DNA of 48,776 bases from Fulvivirga sp. Lineage in GTDB: Bacteria; Bacteroidota; Bacteroidia; Cytophagales; Cyclobacteriaceae. The position numbers and the translations under genes were made by a program. The notes beneath the pieces were generated by a model, which saw only the letters and a list, made by a program, of their open reading frames with translations, ran no database searches and had not been told where the DNA came from. Positions 1 through 7,958 of the stretch are shown piece by piece. The stretch covers positions 1 to 48,776 of the forward strand of contig JANQLQ010000039.1 of the NCBI GenBank assembly GCA_028280565.1, given 5' to 3'. Numbering within the stretch: position 1 is the stretch's first letter; each line of letters starts with the position of its first letter.

Positions 1-217
1 GGGCGGGTTCATGGGTTTGCGTGAAGCGATCCCCCGACTATTAACGCTCGCAAGCAGTGTAGCTAACTCACCTGTTGTGGGGATGGCTTCGTAGCCCCCA
101 GCACCCTCACCGCCAGCCTCGCCAAGACGATCCGTTTTTTTTTATTATGTCATTTCCAGCCCTGAACCAACCCTTTCCCCGAATACTGGGTCTTACAAGT
201 GAAAAACACCTACTAAA

Positions 218-997
218 ATGAAGACCTCTCTACTTTACTCTTTCCTGCTGTTGATTATAATGTCTTCTTGCTGCGAAGAAGACGATGCTTCTTTGGAGCC
301 GGAATGCGGCAGCTTTGTAGTAATTAATGCTGCAGAATATAAAAACGTCTCGCACCCCTTAGCCATACAGTCCGTGGCTGTAGATGGCAGCTGCCTGACA
401 ACAACGTTTTCGTTTAGCGGATGTGATGATGACGTATCCGTAAAATTAGTAGACGAAGGTACCGTTTCACAAACTGATCCCCCTGGGCGCAACCTCAAGC
501 TGCTGGTAAGTGAAGCCGGCGATTGTTTAGCTGCCTTTTCGAAAACCGCCAGTTTCGACTTGGCCCCTGCACTAACTGCTGGGGCGCCCCGTCTACATTT
601 TAACTTAGAAGGATGGGAGAAAAAGATCGATTACCCGGCAGATGACGTTGCGGGAAAATGCGATGCCATTTTAGTAGAGGATTCAAGCCTTTACAAGAAG
701 AAATCGCACCCCATTCAAATCGAAAAAGTGGCACAAGTAGGAGATTGCCTGCAACTCACGTTTAATTTTAGTGGGTGCTCCAAAGAGGTAGACATGAAGC
801 TAGTGGATGCAGGGATTGTGGCAGAGTCTAACCCGGTACAGCGGTGGATAAAGCTGGTTGTTGAGGATGCCGGGGACTGCAGGGCCGCCTTTTCAGAAAC
901 AAAAAATTTCGATCTCAGCCCCTTAAAAACAAGGGAAGACGACGCCATCATATTCCATCTCGAGGGGTGGGATGAGAGGTTTAGATATGATTTTTGA
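218..997 (+). CDS. Two-domain surface lipoprotein, function unknown
   Basis: The N-terminus has a basic start, a hydrophobic stretch and a lipobox ending in Cys18 (IIMSSC), followed at once by Cys-Glu-Glu-Asp-Asp. In Bacteroidota an acidic run after the lipid cysteine is a known signal for display on the cell surface, so surface exposure is likely. The mature part is an internal duplication: residues about 30-139 and 148-259 align to each other. Shared landmarks are a start near Cys, a SHP(L/I)xI motif, LTFxFSGC, KLVDxGxV, a G-D-C segment and a closing HLEGW-like strand. The pattern of paired cysteines and beta strands suggests two extracellular beta domains. I do not recognise a named family. 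No operon partner is visible; the next gene is on the other strand. Confidence 0.8.
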   Translation: MKTSLLYSFLLLIIMSSCCEEDDASLEPECGSFVVINAAEYKNVSHPLAIQSVAVDGSCLTTTFSFSGCDDDVSVKLVDEGTVSQTDPPGRNLKLLVSEAGDCLAAFSKTASFDLAPALTAGAPRLHFNLEGWEKKIDYPADDVAGKCDAILVEDSSLYKKKSHPIQIEKVAQVGDCLQLTFNFSGCSKEVDMKLVDAGIVAESNPVQRWIKLVVEDAGDCRAAFSETKNFDLSPLKTREDDAIIFHLEGWDERFRYDF

Positions 998-1084
998 AAG
1001 GATTTGGACCCTGCCCGGCCTTAAGTTAAACATGAGTTTGATTGTAACTGCACTTCGAACTCATGTGGACTAATCCCATTAGCC

Positions 1085-1213
1085 TGGCCCTATAATCATT
1101 TATCGCTTTGATGTTACCCGGGGTAATTTTGGCTAGTAAGCTGGGTGTATTTTAGTGCATTTGTGCCTGGGGAACTTCGCTACCCAGGCCATCCAACTCA
1201 CGTTATTAGCTAT
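1085..1213 (+). repeat. Dispersed repeat family R4, copy 1
   Basis: This intergenic stretch matches two others at 4148-4336 and 12955-13138. All share the order: a TTTATC-like start, a small palindrome centred on CCGGG (here TTACCC-G-GGGTAA), a GTAAGCTGGGTG-like block, TTAGTGCATTTGTGCC, and an end near ACTCACG. This copy lacks most of the right half present in the others. It fills nearly all of the gap between the first two genes and has no coding potential. Confidence 0.7.
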
Positions 1214-1223
1214 TTTGCTTGTC

Positions 1224-2093
1224 TTAAGAAGCTACATGTTCATCCATGACCTCGCGTTCACCAAACTTTGCGCCTACCGGTGGGCGATATTTCTTAAAAG
1301 GGATCGCTAACAAATTATCTAACGCTGAATTTTCCCGGGGATCCATATGTGTATCTATACCGTAAACAAGATCTTCCGTTTTATCCACCTGCGCAAAGGT
1401 TTTGAACAAACGATCCCAAATAGAAAAAATGTTGCCATAGTTAGTATCCGTCAATGGCTGTGCATAATGGTGATGCACTTTGTGCATCAGTGGGGTGACA
1501 AAAATATAGGACAATACGCGGTCGAGCTTGACCGGCATCTTGATATTAGCATGGGTAATGTGGGCGAAAAGGACAGACAGACTTTGATACAACATGACAA
1601 ATCCAATCGGCGCACCAACCACCATCACGGCTACGATAGTAAAAAAGATCCGGAACAATGTCTCACCCGGGTGGTGGCGTAAACCGGTGGTGACATCTAC
1701 ATTTGTATCGCTATGATGTACCAAATGAAATTGCCACATCCATTTAACACGATGCTCTAGCCAATGAATGAAATAAGCGCCTATAAGGTCTAGCAAAAGT
1801 ATACCTACAATGACCTGTAGCCATAAAGGCATTTCCACCAGGTAAAGTAACCCAAACTGGTTTTCGGATACAAAATTGGACGCACGCAGTAAGAGCCAGG
1901 CCAGGCCAAGGCCAATGATGGCCGAAGTAAGGGTGAAAAATAAGTTGATCCCCGCGTGTTTTACTTTTTTGTATGGAGCTGAAAATAAAGGAATTACTCC
2001 TTCCAATGCCCAAAACAGCACAATTCCCCCCAACAATAGCCCTGTTCGAAAGCTTGTGGGTATGTTCCCAAAAAAAGCGATCAATTCTTCCAT
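1224..2093 (-). CDS. Sterol desaturase / fatty acid hydroxylase family protein
   Basis: A 289-residue membrane protein with the histidine boxes of the di-iron fatty acid hydroxylase superfamily: HWLEH at residues 110-114, HLVHH at 123-127, a histidine pair at 140-141, and HKVHHH at 204-209. These would bind two iron atoms for O2-dependent hydroxylation or desaturation of a lipid. Hydrophobic segments lie at about 15-35, 50-72, 92-110 and 150-175. The length is normal for bacterial members. The ATG at 2093 begins just before the first membrane segment. The substrate cannot be told; bacterial homologues modify carotenoids, hopanoids, sphingolipids or fatty acids. The gene stands alone, with divergent spacing to the histidine kinase gene. 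Confidence 0.88.
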   Translation of the reverse strand: MEELIAFFGNIPTSFRTGLLLGGIVLFWALEGVIPLFSAPYKKVKHAGINLFFTLTSAIIGLGLAWLLLRASNFVSENQFGLLYLVEMPLWLQVIVGILLLDLIGAYFIHWLEHRVKWMWQFHLVHHSDTNVDVTTGLRHHPGETLFRIFFTIVAVMVVGAPIGFVMLYQSLSVLFAHITHANIKMPVKLDRVLSYIFVTPLMHKVHHHYAQPLTDTNYGNIFSIWDRLFKTFAQVDKTEDLVYGIDTHMDPRENSALDNLLAIPFKKYRPPVGAKFGEREVMDEHVAS

Positions 2094-2331
2094 AGTAATC
2101 TAAGATAACCAATTTGCTCGAATAATGTTGTGTAATAGAACGGTAAACAAATAGTTAGACAAGCGTGGTCATAATTTTGCTATATTGTTATGGCATTACC
2201 CTTTAATTTTACTTTATTTAGCGACAGGTTGTATTTTATCCCTACTTGGTATGATGTTAAAAGTTCAAGAAGTGGGATAAGGAAAAGAAAAGATAGGATC
2301 TTATTTTTAGAGACAAATAAGTGGTGGGGCT

Positions 2332-3750
2332 ATGAACGAATGGATCAATATCGAGGACCGGTCCACAAAGGAGCTGCTTGATACCCTCAAATCAATTAAC
2401 AAGCAACTTCAAGAAACACGGTTTGAAAATAACAAGCTGCAAAAGGAAAACGAACGGCTCAAAGCCGAAGCCAAGAAGCACAAAAAGCAGCTTGATTCCC
2501 ATGAAGCATGGAAAAAATACTCGCATAAGCGACTAAATAATGCTGTAGAAGTACTTATATCGTTGGCTTCTCTCAATTTTGATGACGTGGCCGATGTAAC
2601 CGACCGTCATGATGAGTATGATGGCTTGGCCACCGGCCTGAATATGCTGGGACAAGAGCTAAAATCATCGACTGTATCGATCAATTACCTGGATGATATT
2701 TTCCAGAGTATGACGGAAATACTGATGGTAGTAGACCATGTGGGTAAGATTGCAGACTGCAATGAGCGGGGCAAACAGCTATTGGGGCACGAGATCATTG
2801 GGAAATGCATTAAAGATATTTTTTACGAAGACGACCAGGGGGACAGTAAGATCTTCACAAAAAAGGGCGTACAATCCATCATCAAGGAAAATAAACCTCA
2901 CCAAGTAGAATTGGATATCCTTACAGCGTCAAACCGGTCACTGCCCGTAGAGATCCTCATCTCCCCGATGAAAAGCCAAGAGGGCTTAGTGGTAATAGCT
3001 CGTGACATCGGTGAGCGTAAAGAGGCCGAGTTAAGGCAAAATGAGCTGGTCAAGAATTTAGAGGAATCCAATAACGAATTAAGGCAATTCGCCTATGTCA
3101 CCTCCCACGACCTCAAGGCTCCCCTACGGGGTATATCGATGTTATCCCAATGGATACTTGAAGACAGCGGTGACGTACTGAAAGAGGATTCGAAAGCCAA
3201 CCTAGAGTTATTAATAGGCCGTGTAAAACGGATGTATGGCTTCTTAGAAGGAGTACTTGCTTATTCTAAAATAGGGCTAAATAAAGATGTGGTTTTCGAA
3301 ATAGAGTTGAATGCCCTGGTTAACGAGGTGATCGACTCGATAAACGTGCCCAAATCCATGAGCATACAGATTGATCACACGTTGCCTGTAGTGAACGCGG
3401 TCAAGACGCACATGATCCAGGTATTCCAAAACCTAATTTCAAATGCGATAAAATACAACGACAAGAAAGAAGGGTTGATCAATATCGGCATGGAAAAAAG
3501 AGAGGATAAGGAGCTGTTTTACGTAAAAGACAATGGCATGGGAATAGAGACGTCCCATTTTGAAAAGATCTTCGTGATCTTCCAAACACTCAAACCCAGG
3601 GACACGGTAGAAAGCACTGGTATTGGCCTTACGATCGTCAAAAAGATCGTGGAATACTACGACGGTGAGATCTGGTTAGAATCAGAGTTGGGTACTGGCA
3701 CTACGTTTTACTTTACGTTACCGCCTAGCCAGCTGAACAGCATTAGTTAA
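2332..3750 (+). CDS. PAS-domain sensor histidine kinase, orphan
   Basis: A 472-residue cytoplasmic kinase with no membrane segment. Residues about 12-58 form a charged coiled coil, followed by a linker and a PAS domain at about 118-232 ending in the typical VIARDIGERKEAE. The HisKA dimerisation box has the phospho-acceptor His259 in TSHDLKAPLRG. The HATPase domain follows, with an N-box (QNLISNAIKYND), the KDNGMGIE G1 box and STGIGLTIVKK. This arrangement is common in Bacteroidota soluble kinases of the phytochrome/cyanobacterial subgroup. No response regulator gene is adjacent, so the partner is elsewhere. An upstream start in another frame was not preferred, because the coiled coil begins directly after this ATG. 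Confidence 0.9.
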   Translation: MNEWINIEDRSTKELLDTLKSINKQLQETRFENNKLQKENERLKAEAKKHKKQLDSHEAWKKYSHKRLNNAVEVLISLASLNFDDVADVTDRHDEYDGLATGLNMLGQELKSSTVSINYLDDIFQSMTEILMVVDHVGKIADCNERGKQLLGHEIIGKCIKDIFYEDDQGDSKIFTKKGVQSIIKENKPHQVELDILTASNRSLPVEILISPMKSQEGLVVIARDIGERKEAELRQNELVKNLEESNNELRQFAYVTSHDLKAPLRGISMLSQWILEDSGDVLKEDSKANLELLIGRVKRMYGFLEGVLAYSKIGLNKDVVFEIELNALVNEVIDSINVPKSMSIQIDHTLPVVNAVKTHMIQVFQNLISNAIKYNDKKEGLINIGMEKREDKELFYVKDNGMGIETSHFEKIFVIFQTLKPRDTVESTGIGLTIVKKIVEYYDGEIWLESELGTGTTFYFTLPPSQLNSIS

Positions 3751-3767
3751 GTTTAACGGTCAAACAA

Positions 3768-3797
3768 TCAATAATTTAACCCGGGTTAAATTATTGA
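3768..3797. repeat. Perfect 30-bp palindrome
   Basis: The half-site TCAATAATTTAACCC is followed directly by its exact reverse complement, with no loop bases. It begins 17 bp after the histidine kinase stop codon. There is no T-tract after it, so it is not a standard intrinsic terminator, although a cruciform or an RNA hairpin with a CCGGG tip could still act at the end of the transcript. A shorter relative, GATAAACC-G-GGTTTATC, is at 14682-14698. Confidence 0.8.
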
Positions 3798-3870
3798 CGA
3801 GTGATATTACCGGGTCAAAAAAGTGGCCGGCTATCATAAAACCTATCCAACCTAGAATCGATAGAGCATC

Positions 3871-4068
3871 ATTGAAAATTCTAGTGGCGTATGGTGGGGA
3901 ACATCCAGGAACAGCGGCCCATTTGAGGCCTGTGAGCAAGCGGCCTACAGGGGCTGGAGTGCGCGTTTCGAGGGGAAAATGGGCTTTGTTGCTGGCGCCC
4001 TTTTCCTTTGTTTCGTTTTATTTTGGGCGGGCAAAAGAAAATGAAAACTGGACTTAGAACCAAAAAAT
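3871..4068 (+). repeat. Dispersed repeat family R3, copy 1
   Basis: This segment aligns over about 200 bp to 28030-28230. Shared words in order are GAAAATTC-AGTGGCGTATGG, a CATCCA-GAACAGCG block, GGCCTA-GGGG-CTGG, GGAAAATG, TTGCTGGCGCCC, and GCAAAAGAAAATGAAAACTG followed by GACTTAGAACCAA. A truncated piece of the left end also occurs at 15263-15290. Neither long copy has a convincing reading frame. Together with the palindrome and the R4 copy it accounts for most of the 630-bp gap 3751-4380; I see no gene there. Confidence 0.75.
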
Positions 4069-4147
4069 CCAGCGTATACTACTCATATTGCATAATTCCC
4101 CAAAATTAAACGTTTTAACATCAAAGCTAATTTGAGAGAACGCCCTT

Positions 4148-4336
4148 GATAACCATTTATCACTTTAAGGCTACCTAGGGTAGTTCTGTCTAGTAAGCTT
4201 GGTGAACCTTAGTGCATTTGCGCCTTGGTGGCAAAGCATCCTCGGACACCAAGAAACCAAAGCTCAAAGAATCACAAAGGGGTCTTCTTTACGATTTAAT
4301 CCAGCCCGATTTTAATATCGCAACTCACGTACCCAC
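4148..4336 (+). repeat. Dispersed repeat family R4, copy 2
   Basis: Full-length copy of the family also at 1085-1213 and 12955-13138. It begins with CATTTATCACTTTAA, has the near-palindrome CTACCTAGGGTAG, then GGTGAACCTTAGTGCATTTG and GGTGGCAAAGC. It continues through CTCAAAGAATCAC, TCTTCTTTACG and a short AT-rich part to AACTCACGT. The match to the 13-kb copy is close throughout, so these are copies of one element. Confidence 0.72.
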
Positions 4337-4380
4337 TCCCGGATCAAAATCACATACCAAAAACAGACCTGTAAAACCTA

Positions 4381-6816
4381 TCAGGTTCTTTCCAATGCTA
4401 TAGTAGCCGACATCATTTCAGATTCATAGTTATCCTTAGCTTGGAAATATGCTACTTTCGGGTACAGTTTCGACCCTATCCTTTGTTTCTCCACTGATGC
4501 TGATATCCCAAAGTTCACCCGGGCGCAACCTAGTTCATTGGCTCTCATGATCATTTGGAAAAGGGACTGCCGGTATACCCCGTAGTCAAACACATAGTCG
4601 TAGTTCATACCGATCAGCATCGGGCTGTAGACATTATTTACATTTTTATGACAGAAGCCCACAGCGACCAATTCGGGAGCTGGCAGGTTCTCCAAGTTCA
4701 AATAAAGCACCAAGAACTCCCATTGAGGATCGTCATTCATGTTCTGGAATACTTTACCCGGGAAGTCGAAAGAGTTTATGGCATAATTGTTATTCTTTAC
4801 ATTTTGAAATAGCTGCTGCGCCTTTTTCAATTCCGTATCGTCTAAGGAAGACTTTACTTCTACCTGGTATAGCGGCGTGAATTTCTTCACTTTTTGTTTG
4901 TAGTGTCTTTTGCTTTTTTTGGACAGTGCCTCTACGAATCCCTCCTCTGTCTCCCAGTCGAGGCTATCAAATACACATGATTCCGGCATATCTATTTTTA
5001 CAAAGCTTTGCTCCAGTAAAAATTCATTGAGCTCCGTATCCTCGGCATCAAAGTCACGCAAGATAATATTTTTAGCTTGCCCCTCCTTCTGCTCCTTGTA
5101 TAGCTCGTCCAATAGCATTTTCATCGCCTCTTTCCAGTCGTTGCCCTGCCGGTTGATATAAAGATGGTCCCCTTCAGTGAATAAGCTCCCCATAACGATC
5201 GCTTTCGAAGTAAAATAGTAGGGGTCTTCCCTCCTTTTTTCTTCCATACTTTTTGAAATAGAGACCTCTGCAAACATATCTTCCTTATAAAGCGCTATCA
5301 CACAGAAGGTCAGCAGCACCGGTTCTCCTTTTTTATCCGTTACCAGGAAATACCTAAAGTCCCAGTTACTTTCCTTTTTTTCATTCCCGGAAAAAGACCG
5401 TTCCAAATAGGCCATACCAGTACTGTCAAACATTCCCCGGTGCCCTAAGACTTTATTCCATAGCTGCTGATCCAGGTCATGAATAGAGCGGTAGGTTTTC
5501 AAGGAAAGGTGTTTGTTTTTAAGCTCCCCCGCCGGAAGCTCTTCTTTCATAGGAGAAACCGCTTTAAACGCTTCCCAGATCTTAGCCTTGGTCTGGTCCA
5601 TTTCTTCCAAGGTTTCATTAAAGTGGTAACTAAGCTTATCCACCATAGTTTCGATATCCCTAAGCTCATTATGTCTTGAAATAGTGATGCGAGCACCAGT
5701 ATTCTTGGCGGGTACCCCGGGAAATGGCGCCAAGTTAACATAAATACCATCTTCGATCAGCCGGGAGATCAAGCGGTTACCGAAGGCCATGGTACCTGTG
5801 CCTACATAGAAGATAGGACTGGCATTTTCCGTGATCAAGGGAACCTGCGTTTGTTTCATCAAAGCATTGCAGTAGGCAATCTTTTCTTGCAATTCTTGCT
5901 GGTATTCGTAGATCTCATCACTCAAATGGATCTTAGCAGAGGCCACAGCAGCACCGAGTATGGGAGGCTCCATCTGTACCGAAAAAGTCAAAGGGCCACC
6001 AAATGTTTTTACCTTCCTAGCCCATTCGGGATCGGGAAAAACGGTTAGACCACCGCATGCGCCAAAGGCTTTCCCCATCGTAGCCGTGAGGATCATTTTT
6101 TCATAAAGGCCTTCCATTTGGCTCATTACATATCCCCCACCGTTCTTACCGGCCCAGCTCATACCATGGGCATCGTCTATGTATAAATAGAGCTCGTCGT
6201 ATTTTTCTGCCAAGGCAATCAAGTCCTGGATAGGAGCAAAATCACCATACATAGAATAGACCCCATCGGCCATATACCATATCTTTTCAAACTTGCCCCG
6301 TTGTTTCTTGATCCTGTCTTCAAGCATATCCAGGTTGCTATGGCGGATCATTTCCACCGTCACACCTTGGCTCAGAAGTTTCTTTACCGCCTCTTGAACA
6401 CTGCTATGCACCTGGTGGTCCAAAATCACCAAATGGGAATTCCTAACCAACGTAGGGATCGTGGCCAAATGGGACAACGTGCAATTTTTCGATATCACCA
6501 CGTGGGCATTATACATTTCTTGGGTCAATGCCTCCAATTCGGCATATAAAGGATTAGATACATACGTTTTTGACATTGGAAATTGGGTTCCAAACCGGTG
6601 AATGGCCTCTATAGCCCCATTCTTAATGGCGGGATGGTTTTCAAGCCCGAGGTATCCACATGTTCCGAAATGCAAGGCCTTATTTCCATTGAAGGATAAT
6701 GTCCTGCCGTCCATCTGCTCATCGTCCGCATAAAGATGTAGACTTCCTTTCTGTCTTGCTAGGGAAAAAATCTCATCTACCGTGTCCATCATGTTGTTGT
6801 GTCTGATCTTTGCCAT
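4381..6816 (-). CDS. Alpha-oxoamine synthase fused to a FemAB/GNAT-like acyltransferase
   Basis: An 811-residue bifunctional protein. Residues about 30-420 are a fold-type I PLP enzyme of the alpha-oxoamine synthase group (as in BioF, Kbl and serine palmitoyltransferase). The cofactor-binding DDAHG motif is at 214-218, the expected Schiff-base Lys249 lies in TMGKAFGACGG, and a histidine in LDHQVHSSV matches the residue that stacks on PLP. This half should condense an amino acid with an acyl-CoA and release CO2. Residues about 440-800 look like an acyl-CoA N-acyltransferase of the FemAB/DUF482 type, with KKSKRHYKQKVKKF. A long-chain amino-lipid (sphingoid or sulfonolipid-like) followed by N-acylation would fit, but the substrates are inferred. 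The gene is monocistronic. An AAGGAGG-like sequence lies about 30 bp upstream. Confidence 0.85.
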   Translation of the reverse strand: MAKIRHNNMMDTVDEIFSLARQKGSLHLYADDEQMDGRTLSFNGNKALHFGTCGYLGLENHPAIKNGAIEAIHRFGTQFPMSKTYVSNPLYAELEALTQEMYNAHVVISKNCTLSHLATIPTLVRNSHLVILDHQVHSSVQEAVKKLLSQGVTVEMIRHSNLDMLEDRIKKQRGKFEKIWYMADGVYSMYGDFAPIQDLIALAEKYDELYLYIDDAHGMSWAGKNGGGYVMSQMEGLYEKMILTATMGKAFGACGGLTVFPDPEWARKVKTFGGPLTFSVQMEPPILGAAVASAKIHLSDEIYEYQQELQEKIAYCNALMKQTQVPLITENASPIFYVGTGTMAFGNRLISRLIEDGIYVNLAPFPGVPAKNTGARITISRHNELRDIETMVDKLSYHFNETLEEMDQTKAKIWEAFKAVSPMKEELPAGELKNKHLSLKTYRSIHDLDQQLWNKVLGHRGMFDSTGMAYLERSFSGNEKKESNWDFRYFLVTDKKGEPVLLTFCVIALYKEDMFAEVSISKSMEEKRREDPYYFTSKAIVMGSLFTEGDHLYINRQGNDWKEAMKMLLDELYKEQKEGQAKNIILRDFDAEDTELNEFLLEQSFVKIDMPESCVFDSLDWETEEGFVEALSKKSKRHYKQKVKKFTPLYQVEVKSSLDDTELKKAQQLFQNVKNNNYAINSFDFPGKVFQNMNDDPQWEFLVLYLNLENLPAPELVAVGFCHKNVNNVYSPMLIGMNYDYVFDYGVYRQSLFQMIMRANELGCARVNFGISASVEKQRIGSKLYPKVAYFQAKDNYESEMMSATIALERT

Positions 6817-6929
6817 ATCCTTGCTATTATTTTGAAAATCAGCCTCCTTTTGAGGCAGGTCTATTGAATTTAATTATAAACATTGTATTTTGTGACATTG
6901 TTTTATAGTACAAACAGGGGCATAAGAAG

Positions 6930-7346
6930 GTGAAAACAATGAACACAGAGTATGTTAATATGACTATCAATGATGGCATATTACACTTCAGCTATAAGGA
7001 GATAGAGAATCTTGACCTGGACATTGCAAAGAAATGCGTCCGGGACAGGATCGAATTCAGCGAAAACACGTCATACCCTTGCTTAGTGGATGCCGTTTTG
7101 ATCAAAAATGTAAGCAGGGAAGCAAGAGATTATTTTGCCAACGAAGGAAATGATCTGATTACGGCCAACGCTTTGTTGGTTAAGTCCCACATTTTCAAGA
7201 TGATCGTTAACTTTTTCATAAACGTCAGCAAACCTAGGAACCCCACCAAGATGTTTACGGATAAATCGCAGGCTATCAAATGGTTAAAACAGTACAGGGA
7301 TAAAGCAGGCAGTAACGCCGAAGGAAATGCACAACAAACCCACTAA
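6930..7346 (+). CDS. Small SpoIIAA/STAS-like protein, function unknown
   Basis: A 138-residue soluble protein. Its pattern (an N-terminal strand that begins NMTINDGILHFSY, a central helix, and a closing FTDKSQAIKWLKQYR segment) resembles the small SpoIIAA-like proteins of Bacteroidota, in which the final helix follows the words 'tdk..Ai.WL'. I think it belongs to a domain-of-unknown-function family of that fold (possibly DUF7793), from memory only. The last 15 residues are polar and probably disordered. It reads away from the synthase fusion gene across a 113-bp gap. Two ATGs, at 6930 and 6939, are possible starts. A weak terminator follows. Confidence 0.6.
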   Translation: MKTMNTEYVNMTINDGILHFSYKEIENLDLDIAKKCVRDRIEFSENTSYPCLVDAVLIKNVSREARDYFANEGNDLITANALLVKSHIFKMIVNFFINVSKPRNPTKMFTDKSQAIKWLKQYRDKAGSNAEGNAQQTH

Positions 7347-7401
7347 ACATAAAGTTAACAATAAATTAACAGTATTTACGTAGTGTAAGTAGTTGGTTGA
7401 G

Positions 7402-7420
7402 AAGCCCATAGAGGCTTTTT
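7402..7420 (+). terminator. Short hairpin with T-tract after the SpoIIAA-like gene
   Basis: AAGCC and GGCTT form a 5-bp stem over a 6-base loop and are followed by TTT. The hairpin sits 55 bp after the stop codon of the plus-strand gene and touches the stop codon of the converging LOG-like gene. The stem is short, so activity is uncertain. Confidence 0.4.
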
Positions 7421-7958
7421 AAATGCCATCGCGGTAGTTGTATAGCCATTCATCTAGGTGAATATTCACCTCTTTTAAGCTGGATACCTCCCGGCATGTT
7501 GAAGTATCATTTTTACCCATTACAGGCAGGGGACCAAAATGCATCAACGTCTTGTTATAGGTATTTGCGAGCTGGAGTTCCGAGCGTGTGCCCTCCCCTC
7601 CCGGCAGAAACACTAGGATGTCTGAAGTTAGAACGTTGATATGATTTCTTGAAAGTGGATCAGTCCCCTGTGCCCCACTAAGTGGTAAATGGGTATAGAT
7701 CGGGATCTCTACATAGCGATTAGGATACCCAGGTTTCGAAAGCTTACCATCCGGTCCGCCGGGGATGATCCCAATACAACTCCCGGCTCGCGGCGCTACA
7801 GAGACAAATGCTTTTGATACCGCCTCCATCACACCTTTCCCACCCCCGGTGAGTAAGTGTACTGCTTTAGAGGCCAATAATACCCCAAGTGGTTTTGCTA
7901 ACACTGCGTGGTCCTCAGTACCTGATCCCATTACCCCCACAACTGGCAGCCTTTTCAC
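7419..7958 (-). CDS. LOG/SLOG family protein (TIGR00725-like)
   Basis: A 179-residue Rossmann-like protein of the SLOG superfamily, which includes LOG cytokinin-activating phosphoribohydrolases and molybdenum-cofactor carrier proteins. Visible motifs are GVMGSG near the N-terminus, LLTGGGKGVMEAV for nucleotide binding, and PGGEGTRSELQLA, the PGGxGTxxE catalytic signature. The start is a GTG at 7958 that overlaps the TGA stop of the glycerate kinase (GTGA), so the two genes are translationally coupled. A later ATG (codon 10) would remove the first strand, which argues for GTG. The coupling suggests a sugar-acid or nucleotide salvage role, but the substrate is unknown. Confidence 0.78.
   Translation of the reverse strand: MKRLPVVGVMGSGTEDHAVLAKPLGVLLASKAVHLLTGGGKGVMEAVSKAFVSVAPRAGSCIGIIPGGPDGKLSKPGYPNRYVEIPIYTHLPLSGAQGTDPLSRNHINVLTSDILVFLPGGEGTRSELQLANTYNKTLMHFGPLPVMGKNDTSTCREVSSLKEVNIHLDEWLYNYRDGI

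Noticed and set aside
2190-2381. A 63-codon frame upstream of the orphan kinase
   Set aside because: It overlaps the kinase start in another frame and its composition does not look like a protein.
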